The position numbers were made by a program, and so were the translations under genes. This document shows positions 32,591 through 40,150 of a DNA stretch of 64,000 bases, piece by piece. The stretch lies in contig NZ_CAXBOD010000007.1 in the NCBI RefSeq assembly GCF_963977235.1, positions 1 through 64,000 on the forward strand, given 5' to 3'. This stretch comes from Albimonas sp963977235. GTDB taxonomy: Bacteria > Pseudomonadota > Alphaproteobacteria > Rhodobacterales > Rhodobacteraceae. The notes beneath the pieces were generated by a model, which ran no database searches, was not told where the DNA came from, and saw only the letters and a list, made by a program, of their open reading frames with translations. Each line of letters begins with the position of its first letter. Position 1 is the first letter of the stretch.

Positions 32591-33730
32591 ATGACCCCGA
32601 ATTCCGTCGCCATCGTCGGCGCCGCCGAGACCACCGAGCTGGGCCGCCTGCCCGACATGGGCCAGATCATGCTGCACGCGGACGCGGCGCTGAACGCGAT
32701 GCGCGACTGCGGCCTGACGGCGAAGGACATCGACGGCCTCGCCACCGCCGGCCACAACCCCGCCGAGCTCGCGCATTACCTGGGCATCGCGCCGCGCTGG
32801 GTCGACGGCACCTCGGTGGGCGGCTGCTCCTACATGATCCACATCCGGCACGCGGTCGCGGCGCTGGAATCGGGCCTGTGCCACACGGTGCTGATCACCC
32901 ACGGCGAAAGCGGGCGCAGCCGCGCGGGCGCGCTGGCCCCGCCGGTCTTCGCCAACCACTACGACCAGCAGTTCGAGCTTCCCTACGGCGTCTCGATCGC
33001 GCCCACCCGCTTCACGCTGCCGGTGATGCGGATGATGAAGGACACCGGCCTGACCGTGGAACAGCTCGCCACGGTCGCGGTGGTGCAGCGGGAATGGGCG
33101 GCCTTCCACCCCCGCGCCTCGTTCCGCGATCCGATCACGGTCGACGACGTGCTGAGCTCCAAGATGATCGCCTGGCCGTTCCGCAAGCTGATGTGCTGCC
33201 TGGTCACCGACGGCGGCGGGGCGCTGATCCTGACCCGGGCCGACCGGGCGAAGGACTTCCCGACCAGGCCCGTCTATGTCCGCGGCGTGGGCGAAAGCGT
33301 CGAGAGCCCGGCGGTCAGCCAGATGGGCGACCTGACCTCCTCGCGCGCCTTCCGGACTTCGGGCAAGGCGGCCTTCGAGAGCGCGGGCATCAGCCATGCC
33401 GACGTCGACCACCTGATGATCTACGACGCGTTCGCGCATCTGCCGATCTACGGGCTCGAGGATCTGGGCTTTGTCGGCCGTGGCGAGGCGGGCCCGTTCA
33501 TCGCCGAGGGCAACACCCGTCCCGGCGGCAAGCTGCCGCTGAACACCAACGGCGGCGGGCTCAGCTACATGCACTCGGGAATGTACGGGATGTATGCGCT
33601 GCAGGAGAGCGTGCGGCAGATGCGCGGGATCTCGCCCGCCCAGGTCGAGGGGGCCGAGATCTCGGTCTGCCATGGCGTGGGGGGCATGTTCACCGCCGCG
33701 GGCACCGTGGTGATGACCAACGTCGCCTGA
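32591..33730 (+). CDS. Thiolase-fold lipid-transfer-type protein (candidate retro-aldolase), copy 2
   Basis: This 379-residue protein belongs to the thiolase superfamily in the SCP-x/lipid-transfer branch. Around the expected nucleophile it reads VGGCSYM. By eye the canonical Cys position is Gly78, and Cys79 is shifted by one and lacks the C-x-x-G context. The HDCF motif of SCP-x is YDAF, and the C-terminal motifs are NTNGGGLSYMHSGMYG and CHGVGG. This is the same signature as the thiolase-like protein at 15-16.1 kb, again with a DUF35 partner directly upstream. I infer C-C cleavage of a 3-hydroxyacyl-CoA by retro-aldol chemistry; residual thiolase activity through Cys79 is possible. Confidence 0.78.
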   Translation: MTPNSVAIVGAAETTELGRLPDMGQIMLHADAALNAMRDCGLTAKDIDGLATAGHNPAELAHYLGIAPRWVDGTSVGGCSYMIHIRHAVAALESGLCHTVLITHGESGRSRAGALAPPVFANHYDQQFELPYGVSIAPTRFTLPVMRMMKDTGLTVEQLATVAVVQREWAAFHPRASFRDPITVDDVLSSKMIAWPFRKLMCCLVTDGGGALILTRADRAKDFPTRPVYVRGVGESVESPAVSQMGDLTSSRAFRTSGKAAFESAGISHADVDHLMIYDAFAHLPIYGLEDLGFVGRGEAGPFIAEGNTRPGGKLPLNTNGGGLSYMHSGMYGMYALQESVRQMRGISPAQVEGAEISVCHGVGGMFTAAGTVVMTNVA

Positions 33731-33740
33731 GCCGCGGCGA

Positions 33741-33772
33741 GGGCCCGGCGCGATCCTCCCCGCGCCGGGTCC
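33741..33772. terminator. Hairpin terminator between convergent units
   Basis: Twelve-base arms (GGGCCCGGCGCG with CGCGCCGGGTCC, one G-U pair) and an 8-base loop lie in the 48-bp gap between the thiolase-like and thioesterase stop codons. Only a weak TTT follows. Confidence 0.6.
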
Positions 33773-33778
33773 GGTTTC

Positions 33779-34192
33779 TCAGGCGGAGAACAGCCTGAAG
33801 GATGCGCTCGCGCGGGCGATCACCTCGCCGTCCTCGTCCTCGACATGGGACTCGCAGAAGGCGATCGAGCGGCCCCGCTTCACGCAGCGGCCGATCCCCA
33901 CCAGCTTTCCCCCCCGCGCGCCGCGCAGGAACGACGCGCCGAGCGAAAGCGTCACCCCCGCCTTGCCGAGTTCCCGCCCCGAGCCGCAGGTCAGCGCCGC
34001 GCCGCAGGCATGGTCAAGCAGGGTCAGCACGACCCCGCCATGCACCGTGGGCAGCCCGTTGAGGAGCCAGGGTTCGAGGTCGATCTCGACCATGCCCCAG
34101 TTCGGCCGGACCGCCACCGTGCGCGCGCCCACATAATCGCCGAACCCCCGCATCGCAGGGGTGGGCTTCGGGGGGCTGACCCCCGCGCTCAT
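33779..34192 (-). CDS. PaaI-type hotdog acyl-CoA thioesterase
   Basis: This 137-residue single hotdog-fold protein has the catalytic-loop motif NGLPTVHGGVVLTLLDHACG. Such enzymes hydrolyse short or aromatic acyl-CoAs and free CoA from dead-end thioesters. Its ATG overlaps the stop of the upstream acyl-CoA dehydrogenase gene (ATGA), so it is the last gene of the unit led by the nitronate monooxygenase-like gene. Confidence 0.88.
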   Translation of the reverse strand: MSAGVSPPKPTPAMRGFGDYVGARTVAVRPNWGMVEIDLEPWLLNGLPTVHGGVVLTLLDHACGAALTCGSGRELGKAGVTLSLGASFLRGARGGKLVGIGRCVKRGRSIAFCESHVEDEDGEVIARASASFRLFSA

Positions 34193-35346
34193 GCCGTCCG
34201 CCTCCGGGCCACCAGGTCGCGACCGATCAGCTCGCGCATGATCTCGCCGGCGCCCCCGGCGATCCGCATCATCCGCGCGTCCGCCCAGGCCCGCGCGATG
34301 GGGTATTCCCACATGTAGCCGTAGCCGCCATGCAGCTGCAGGCAGGTGTCGAGCGCCTCGGACTGGATCTCGCTCGCCAGCATCTTGGCCATCGCGGCGT
34401 CGATGTCCGACAGCTCGCCCGCGACATGCATCTGCACGCAGCGGTCGAGGAAGACGCGCAGCATCGCGGCGCGCGAGGCGATCTCGGCGAGCTTGAAGCG
34501 CGTGTTCTGGAAGTCTGCGATCGTCCGCCCGAAGGCCGCGCGCCCGCAGGTGTAATCGAGCGTCCAGTCCAGCGCCGCCTCGACCGAGCTGGCCGAGCGG
34601 ATCGCCTGGAGCAGACGCTCCTGGGGCAGCTGGTCCATCAGCTGGGCGAAGCCGCGCCCCTCGCGGCCGATCAGGTTCGTTGCGGGGACCCGGACGTTCT
34701 GGAAGAACAGCTCCGACGTGTCCTGCGCCTTGTAGCCGACCTTCTCGAGGTTGCGGCCCCTGGCGAAGCCGGGCCGGTCCGCCTCGACCAGGATCAGGCT
34801 GACCCCGCGCGCGCCGGCGGCGGGATCGGTCTTGGCCGCGAGCACGATGAAGTCGCAGATCTGGCCGTTGGTGATGAACACCTTCTGGCCATTGATCACA
34901 TACTCGTCGCCCTCGCGCACCGCGGTCGTGCGCATCGCCTTCACGTCCGAGCCGGCGGCGGGCTCGGTCATGGCGATGGCCCCGATCGCCTCGCCCCGCG
35001 CCATGCGGGGCAGCCACTCGGCCTTCAGCGCCTCGGCGCCGTAGTGCAGCAGGTAGGGCGCGACGATGTCGGAATGCACCGCAAAGCCGGGGCCCGAGTA
35101 GTTGTGCCAGGACATCTGCTCCTGGATCACGGCGGCATAGAGGAAGTCGACGCCGGCGCCGCCGTAGGCCTCGGGAAGCGTCACGCACAGCAGCCCCTGC
35201 GCGCCGGCGGCGAGCCACAGCTCGCGGCTGACCTGGCCGTCCTTCTCCCATTGCGCATGATGGGGGGCGACATGCTGCGCGATGAAGCGGTCGACGGAGT
35301 CGCGGAAGATGTCGTGGTCGGACGAGTAGATCGTTCTGCGGAACAT
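34189..35346 (-). CDS. Acyl-CoA dehydrogenase, long-chain/isovaleryl type
   Basis: This 385-residue flavoenzyme has the signatures AMTEPAAGSDVKAMRT, VFITNG and LQLHGGYGYMWEYP. The Y-E-G-T Glu is Gly (AGGAGEI), but a Glu is present in LPQERLLQAI, the helix position used as base by long-chain and isovaleryl-CoA dehydrogenases. It should therefore be self-sufficient, unlike the two-gene dehydrogenase at 19-21.4 kb. It introduces a double bond into an acyl-CoA. It is middle gene of a three-gene unit read from operator site 7. Confidence 0.9.
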   Translation of the reverse strand: MFRRTIYSSDHDIFRDSVDRFIAQHVAPHHAQWEKDGQVSRELWLAAGAQGLLCVTLPEAYGGAGVDFLYAAVIQEQMSWHNYSGPGFAVHSDIVAPYLLHYGAEALKAEWLPRMARGEAIGAIAMTEPAAGSDVKAMRTTAVREGDEYVINGQKVFITNGQICDFIVLAAKTDPAAGARGVSLILVEADRPGFARGRNLEKVGYKAQDTSELFFQNVRVPATNLIGREGRGFAQLMDQLPQERLLQAIRSASSVEAALDWTLDYTCGRAAFGRTIADFQNTRFKLAEIASRAAMLRVFLDRCVQMHVAGELSDIDAAMAKMLASEIQSEALDTCLQLHGGYGYMWEYPIARAWADARMMRIAGGAGEIMRELIGRDLVARRRTA

Positions 35347-35373
35347 GAGCGGCCCTTTCGGGTTCGGGAGGGA

Positions 35374-36396
35374 TCAGAAGCAGGCGTCGAGCTGCGCGCG
35401 CGCGGCGGCGAACTCGGCGATCAGGTCCTCGACGATCTCGGCGACCGATTGGGGCTTGGACACGAAGCCCAGCGCCTGGCCTGCGTAGACCATGCCCCGC
35501 GAGGTGTCGCCGTCGGCATAGGTCCGCCGCGCCGCGGCGCCAGAGACATGCGGCAGCAGCGGCCCGATGCCGGCGTCGGGGTTGGCGCGCTCGAGCTCGG
35601 CGACAAGGCGCGTGGTCTCGTTGATCAGGGTCCGGGCGTTGTTGCGCACCGACCAGAGCGAGATGGTGGTGTCGTTCTCGCTCGCCGCGCACAGCGCGGC
35701 CTTGTAGCCGTCATGGGCCGGGATCTCGGTCGAGGCGAGGAACCGCGTGCCCATCAGCGCCCCCGAGGCGCCCATCGCCAGCGCGGCGAGGACCTGGGCG
35801 CCGTGCCCGATGCCCCCCCCGATCAGGTAGGGGATGCGCAGTCGCTGCCGGGCGAGCGCGGCGTTGACGATCGAGCCGATGGCGTTGGGCCCGGGATGGC
35901 CGCCGCATTCCCAGCCGACGATCACGACCATGTCGACGCCCACGCTCTGCGCCTTCTCGGCGTATTTCAGGCCCGGAACCTTGTGCATCACCTTGGCGCC
36001 GGCCGCCTTCAGGACGGGCAGATAGGGCTCGGGACTGCGGCCGGTGGTCTCGACGAAGCGGACCCCCTCCTCGGCCACGACCTCGACGATCCGCTCGATC
36101 CGCTCGTGCTCGGACGACCTGGGCAGCATCGCGATGTTCACGCCGAAGGGCAGGTCGCCGCACAGGTCCCTGGCCTTGCGGATCTCGGCGCGCAGCGAGG
36201 CGTCGTCGGGGAAGTGGTTCGAGGTCAGGAAGCCGATGATCCCCGCCCGGGCGCAGGCGGCGGCGTAGGTGGCGTCGGCCAGGAACTGCAGCCCGCCCGC
36301 CACCACCGGAAAGCGGGTGCCGAACAGGTCGGTCGCGGCGGTGCGCGCCACCACCGCGGCGGGCGTGCGAGGGGGAGCGGCGGGGGCAGGGGACAT
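35374..36396 (-). CDS. Nitronate monooxygenase-family flavoprotein
   Basis: This 340-residue FMN-binding TIM-barrel protein of the nitronate monooxygenase/2-nitropropane dioxygenase family has the substrate loop GWECGGHPGP, with the conserved His, and the phosphate-binding GGGIGHGAQVLAALAMGA. Family members oxidise nitronates, but many in beta-oxidation clusters are of unknown function, and some act as FMN-dependent enoyl reductases (FabK). No other nitro-compound genes are seen, so an auxiliary redox role in acyl-CoA metabolism is as likely as nitronate detoxification. It is the first gene leftward from operator site 7. Confidence 0.83.
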   Translation of the reverse strand: MSPAPAAPPRTPAAVVARTAATDLFGTRFPVVAGGLQFLADATYAAACARAGIIGFLTSNHFPDDASLRAEIRKARDLCGDLPFGVNIAMLPRSSEHERIERIVEVVAEEGVRFVETTGRSPEPYLPVLKAAGAKVMHKVPGLKYAEKAQSVGVDMVVIVGWECGGHPGPNAIGSIVNAALARQRLRIPYLIGGGIGHGAQVLAALAMGASGALMGTRFLASTEIPAHDGYKAALCAASENDTTISLWSVRNNARTLINETTRLVAELERANPDAGIGPLLPHVSGAAARRTYADGDTSRGMVYAGQALGFVSKPQSVAEIVEDLIAEFAAARAQLDACF

Positions 36397-36424
36397 GGGC
36401 GGCGCTTCCTGAAGGAGGGAAAGT

Positions 36425-36437
36425 GTCGAATGTTGAC
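36425..36437. promoter_or_regulatory. Palindromic operator, site 7 (GTCGAATGTTGAC)
   Basis: Two mismatches to the site-1 palindrome, but the octamer TGTTGACA shared by all eight sites is intact and an AT-rich ATATT follows. It lies in the 94-bp gap between the divergent nitronate monooxygenase-like and thioesterase genes. It is the most diverged member. Confidence 0.65.
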
Positions 36438-36490
36438 AATATTGGCGCTGCGGCGGATCTTCGCCTGAAGCAAACCGGCAGGAGCGGAAT

Positions 36491-36880
36491 ATGACAGCAG
36501 ATGCAGATGTTTACGGGTTCGGCGGGCACATGGGGATCGTGGTCGACCGGCTACACGAGGGCGAAGCCGAGCTGTCGCTCCAGCTTGAGGATCATCACCG
36601 GAACTTCTTCGGCATGGTGCATGGCGGCGTGCTGCTGACCCTGCTCGACCAGAGCTGCGGGGCGGCGCTGCGCAGCACGCGCCCCGCGCGATCCCCCCAG
36701 GGCAGCGTCACCATCCACCTGCAGAGCGTGTTCGTGGCCCCGGCCCGCGGCGACCGGATTGTCGCCCGCGGGCGCTGCCTGCGGCTGGGCCGCTCGATCG
36801 CCCAGTGCACGGCGGCGGTCGAGGACGCCGAGGGTCGGCTGGCGGCCACCGCGACCGGGACCTTCAAGCTGCTGGGGTGA
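36491..36880 (+). CDS. PaaI-type hotdog acyl-CoA thioesterase
   Basis: This 129-residue hotdog-fold protein has the motif NFFGMVHGGVLLTLLDQSCG. It is similar in size and motif to the thioesterase at 33.8 kb, and the two bracket the three-gene unit between them. It would hydrolyse acyl-CoA thioesters in the cytoplasm. It is a single-gene unit, read rightward from operator 7, and ends 21 bp before the convergent TRAP permease gene. Confidence 0.87.
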   Translation: MTADADVYGFGGHMGIVVDRLHEGEAELSLQLEDHHRNFFGMVHGGVLLTLLDQSCGAALRSTRPARSPQGSVTIHLQSVFVAPARGDRIVARGRCLRLGRSIAQCTAAVEDAEGRLAATATGTFKLLG

Positions 36881-36901
36881 TCCGCGCATCCTCCTGCCGC
36901 C

Positions 36902-38245
36902 TCAGAACATGCTGGTCGGCAGGAGGAGCGAGATGATCGGAAAGGCGATCAGCAGCGCCAGCACGATCAGGTCGGCGACCAGGAACTTCACCACGCCCAG
37001 GAAGATCGTGTGGACCTTGATCTCGCGCGTCACCACGCTGTTGATCACGAACACGTTCAATCCCACAGGGGGGGTGATCAGCCCGATCTCCAAGAGCTTC
37101 ACCACCACCACGCCGAACCAGATCAGGTCCATCCCCATGCCCTCGACGAGCGGGATCAGGAACGGCAGCGTCAACAGCATGGTGCCCAGCGGGTCGAGGA
37201 ACATGCCCATGATCAGGAACAGCACCACGATCGCGAGCAGGATCGTCCAGTCCGAGAAGCCGTTGTGCGAGATGAAGTCGGCGAAATCCCGCGTCACGCC
37301 CGAAAGCGAGACGAAGGAGACGAAGATCTTCGCCCCCACCGCGATCAGGAACAGCGCCGCGGTCTGCGAGGCGGTGTCCTTCAGCGCCTGGAAGATCACC
37401 CGCAGCGTCAGCGTCCGCCACACCAGGCCGTAGGTCAGCATGAACGCGACGCTGATCGCGGCGACCTCGGTCGCGGTGAACACGCCCCCGTAGATGCCCC
37501 CGATGATCGTGCCGATCAGCACGAAGGCGGGCCAGGCGCGCAGCAGCGCCTCGAACCGCTCGCGCTTGCCGATGGTCTCCTCGACCTTGGGGGCCACGTC
37601 GGGCCGCAGGGTCACCCAGATCAGCACGGTGACGATGAAGCCCACCAGGCTCAGCAGCCCCGGCAGCACGCCGGCCAGGAACAGGCGGCTGACCGAGGTC
37701 TCGGTGAACAGGCCGTAGATGATGAACAGCACCGAGGGCGGGATCAGCGCGCCCAGCGTGCCGCCGACCGCGACCGAGGCGGTGGCGAGCTGGGGCGAGT
37801 AGCGATACTTGAGCATCTCGGGGACGCAGATCTTCCCCATCGAGGACGCGCAGGCCATGCTCGATCCCGTGATCGCCGAGAACCCGCCGCAGCCGATCAG
37901 CGAGGCGACCGCCAGCCCGCCCGGAACCCGCGACAGCCAGATGCGGACCGCGAAGTAGATCCGCGTGGTCACTTCCGAATGGAAGGCGAGGTGGCCGGCG
38001 AGGATGAACATGGGCACCATGCTCAGGTCATAGGAGTGCAGGAACTTGTAGGCGTTCGACTGCACCAGCCCGAGCGCGGGGCCAAAGCCCCGGTCGAGGT
38101 CGAACTCGGCGCCCGGCCGCCAGGAATAGGCGACCAGCGTGCAGGCGGTCGCCACGGCGACCAGAGTGAAAGCGATGGGGACGCGCAGGGCCAGCAACAG
38201 GAATGCTGCGCAGAACCCGTAGAGTCCGATCGTGCCGATATCCAT
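36902..38245 (-). CDS. TRAP transporter large permease (DctM family), system 2
   Basis: This 447-residue protein has about 12 membrane segments and DctM motifs: ITGSSMACASSMGKICVPEML, GTLGALIPPSVLFIIYG and GLITPPVGLNVFVI. It is the channel subunit of the second tripartite transporter of the cluster and the last gene of the leftward dctP-dctQ-dctM unit. Sequence divergence from the DctM at 23.3 kb indicates a different substrate or an old duplication. Confidence 0.92.
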   Translation of the reverse strand: MDIGTIGLYGFCAAFLLLALRVPIAFTLVAVATACTLVAYSWRPGAEFDLDRGFGPALGLVQSNAYKFLHSYDLSMVPMFILAGHLAFHSEVTTRIYFAVRIWLSRVPGGLAVASLIGCGGFSAITGSSMACASSMGKICVPEMLKYRYSPQLATASVAVGGTLGALIPPSVLFIIYGLFTETSVSRLFLAGVLPGLLSLVGFIVTVLIWVTLRPDVAPKVEETIGKRERFEALLRAWPAFVLIGTIIGGIYGGVFTATEVAAISVAFMLTYGLVWRTLTLRVIFQALKDTASQTAALFLIAVGAKIFVSFVSLSGVTRDFADFISHNGFSDWTILLAIVVLFLIMGMFLDPLGTMLLTLPFLIPLVEGMGMDLIWFGVVVVKLLEIGLITPPVGLNVFVINSVVTREIKVHTIFLGVVKFLVADLIVLALLIAFPIISLLLPTSMF

Positions 38246-38260
38246 GTGGGTGAAGCCCGG

Positions 38261-38827
38261 TCAGGTGCGGGACGGATCTTCGTCCTCGATCGCTCCGAGC
38301 GCGCAGAGCAGGTCGTGGACGAGAAGGTCGATCAACCGCAGAAGGAAAAATCCGATGCCGACGGCGTAGACGGCATAGCCCGGCCACTCCGGCAGGTTCA
38401 GGATTCCGAAGAAATAGCTGCCCTCGCTCCAGGTCTTGTAACCGGAGGAGACGGCCGTGATGGTGATCGGCGTCAGCGCCGCCAGCCCCACGATCGAGGC
38501 CAGCACGTCGAGCCAGATCCGCGTGCGCCGGCCGGCCCAGGCGGTGAACACCTCGATGGCGATGAAGCCCCGCTCGGCGGCGACGTAGGCGAAGGGAAGG
38601 CTGATGGTGGCGACCATCATCTCGCCGATGATCACGATCTCGTCGTAGAGACCCATGTTGAAGACGGTTCGCAACACGATCCCGAGCATCACGTAGGCCG
38701 TCATCGCCAGGATGACCACGGCGACGACGGCCAGGAGCGCGCCCTCGGCCTTGCCCAGCAGGCCTCTCGCGCGCCGATAGGCGGGCGCGCTCTGCGCGCG
38801 CCCGCCGTGTCCCGTCACCGGGTCCAT
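38261..38827 (-). CDS. TRAP transporter small permease (DctQ family), system 2
   Basis: This 188-residue protein has four predicted membrane helices (about 30-50, 65-85, 105-125 and 148-168). Its start overlaps the end of the binding-protein gene by 13 bp, and the large-permease gene follows after 15 bp. It is the small membrane partner of the adjacent DctM. Confidence 0.85.
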   Translation of the reverse strand: MDPVTGHGGRAQSAPAYRRARGLLGKAEGALLAVVAVVILAMTAYVMLGIVLRTVFNMGLYDEIVIIGEMMVATISLPFAYVAAERGFIAIEVFTAWAGRRTRIWLDVLASIVGLAALTPITITAVSSGYKTWSEGSYFFGILNLPEWPGYAVYAVGIGFFLLRLIDLLVHDLLCALGAIEDEDPSRT

Positions 38828-39882
38828 GGATAGCCCTTCTCGTCCCGCTCCCTGGCGTACTTGTCGAGAAGTTCCAGATACTGGGCGTAGGCGGCATCGG
38901 CGTCATAGCCCTGGGCGGCCATGTTGGTCTTCCAGTCGTCGATGTACTTCTTGCTGATCTCGTCGAGGATCGCCTCGTCCTCGGCCGAGGCGTGGATCAC
39001 TTCGACCGGCCGGCCGTAGGCGCCCGCCTCGAGCGCCGCGCGGGCGGCCAGGTCCTCTTCGATCAGATACTCGGCCTGACGATCGGTGAGGAAGTCGCCC
39101 GCCTTGCGCAGCGCCTCGCGCTGGGAGTCGGACAGCCGGTCGTGGACGTCCTTGTTGATCCCCGCGACGATGCCGGCGGTCTGGCCCCAGTCGATGATCA
39201 GGACCTGGTCGATGATCTCCCAGAACTTGTAGGGATCGATCGAGTAGAGCAGCACCTGCGAGCAGTCGACGAGCCCGGTGTCGAGCGCCTGATAGGACTC
39301 GCCGTAGGTCAGGTTGACGATGGTCGCGCCATAGTCCGACAGCGCGTGGCTGTAGATGCCGGCCCCGCGGTACTTCTTGCCCTTCAGGTCCGCCACGCCC
39401 TTGATGTCGGCGCCCTTGCACATGACCTGGTTGGCGGTGGTGTGGATCGCGCCGACGAAGACGATGTTCTGCCTGGCCAGCGCGTCGATCATGTCCGCGT
39501 TCGTGGTCAACAGCTCATGCAGCGCGCGCGAGCCGACCCAGGCGTCGCCGGACTCCCCGATCGGCAGGTCGCCGATGCCCTGACCCTGCAGCTCCTTTGG
39601 ATTGTAGGCCGCGATCAGGGTGCCCATGTCGGCCGTCTGCGCGGCCACGCCGTCGAAGATCGCGCCCCACTTCAGCAGCGCGCCGCCCCAGTGGAACTCG
39701 ATCTCGAGCTCCCCGTTCGACAGCTTCGCGAGCTCGTTGCCGAAGTCGGTCAGCGCGCGCGACTTGGCCCCGCGGTTCGGACTGCCCTCGACATAGCGCA
39801 GGGTCATCTCCGCCGTCGCGGCCGCCGCCGTGCCCGACAGCAGCGCGCATGCAAGCGCCCCGGCCTTCAGAATCGTGTTCAC
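38815..39882 (-). CDS. TRAP transporter solute-binding protein (DctP family), system 2
   Basis: This 355-residue periplasmic binding protein has a signal peptide ending near AAATA (about residue 22). DctP-family features include LKGKKYRGAGIYSHAL, where the usual carboxylate-binding Arg appears in KKYRG, and a downstream TGLVDCSQ segment. GTG is chosen as start because GGGAGG lies five bases upstream and the hydrophobic signal core follows at once; longer in-frame extensions are Arg-rich and implausible. It is the first gene leftward from operator site 8, and its product delivers an organic acid to the DctQM proteins. Confidence 0.88.
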   Translation of the reverse strand: MNTILKAGALACALLSGTAAAATAEMTLRYVEGSPNRGAKSRALTDFGNELAKLSNGELEIEFHWGGALLKWGAIFDGVAAQTADMGTLIAAYNPKELQGQGIGDLPIGESGDAWVGSRALHELLTTNADMIDALARQNIVFVGAIHTTANQVMCKGADIKGVADLKGKKYRGAGIYSHALSDYGATIVNLTYGESYQALDTGLVDCSQVLLYSIDPYKFWEIIDQVLIIDWGQTAGIVAGINKDVHDRLSDSQREALRKAGDFLTDRQAEYLIEEDLAARAALEAGAYGRPVEVIHASAEDEAILDEISKKYIDDWKTNMAAQGYDADAAYAQYLELLDKYARERDEKGYPWTR

Positions 39883-40052
39883 CGTCACCTCCCTGGTCCG
39901 TCGTTGCGGCCGTGAACGTCCGACGCGCGGCGCTTGCGCTGTCCTCCACGTCGATGCCGAAGCGACCTCCCAGTCCGCTCCGGCCTCGCTCGGGCCATGT
40001 CGCCGCAAGACGTAGCGGCGCCCGCATTCGGTAGACTGCCGGCAGTAGTCGT

Positions 40053-40065
40053 GTCAACAGTTGAA
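40053..40065. promoter_or_regulatory. Palindromic operator, site 8 (GTCAACAGTTGAA)
   Basis: The minus strand reads TTCAACTGTTGAC, identical to site 2 (one mismatch to the perfect palindrome). It lies in the 268-bp gap between the divergent DctP-like gene and an acyl-CoA ligase gene. It is the rightmost copy I found in the window. Confidence 0.8.
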
Positions 40066-40150
40066 CATTCTGGCGCCGGCGGCTATAGGCTGGCCGCCAG
40101 ACGAGACGGGAGGCCGGCGTCGCGCCGGTCGTGGGCAAGGGAGGAGCGGC

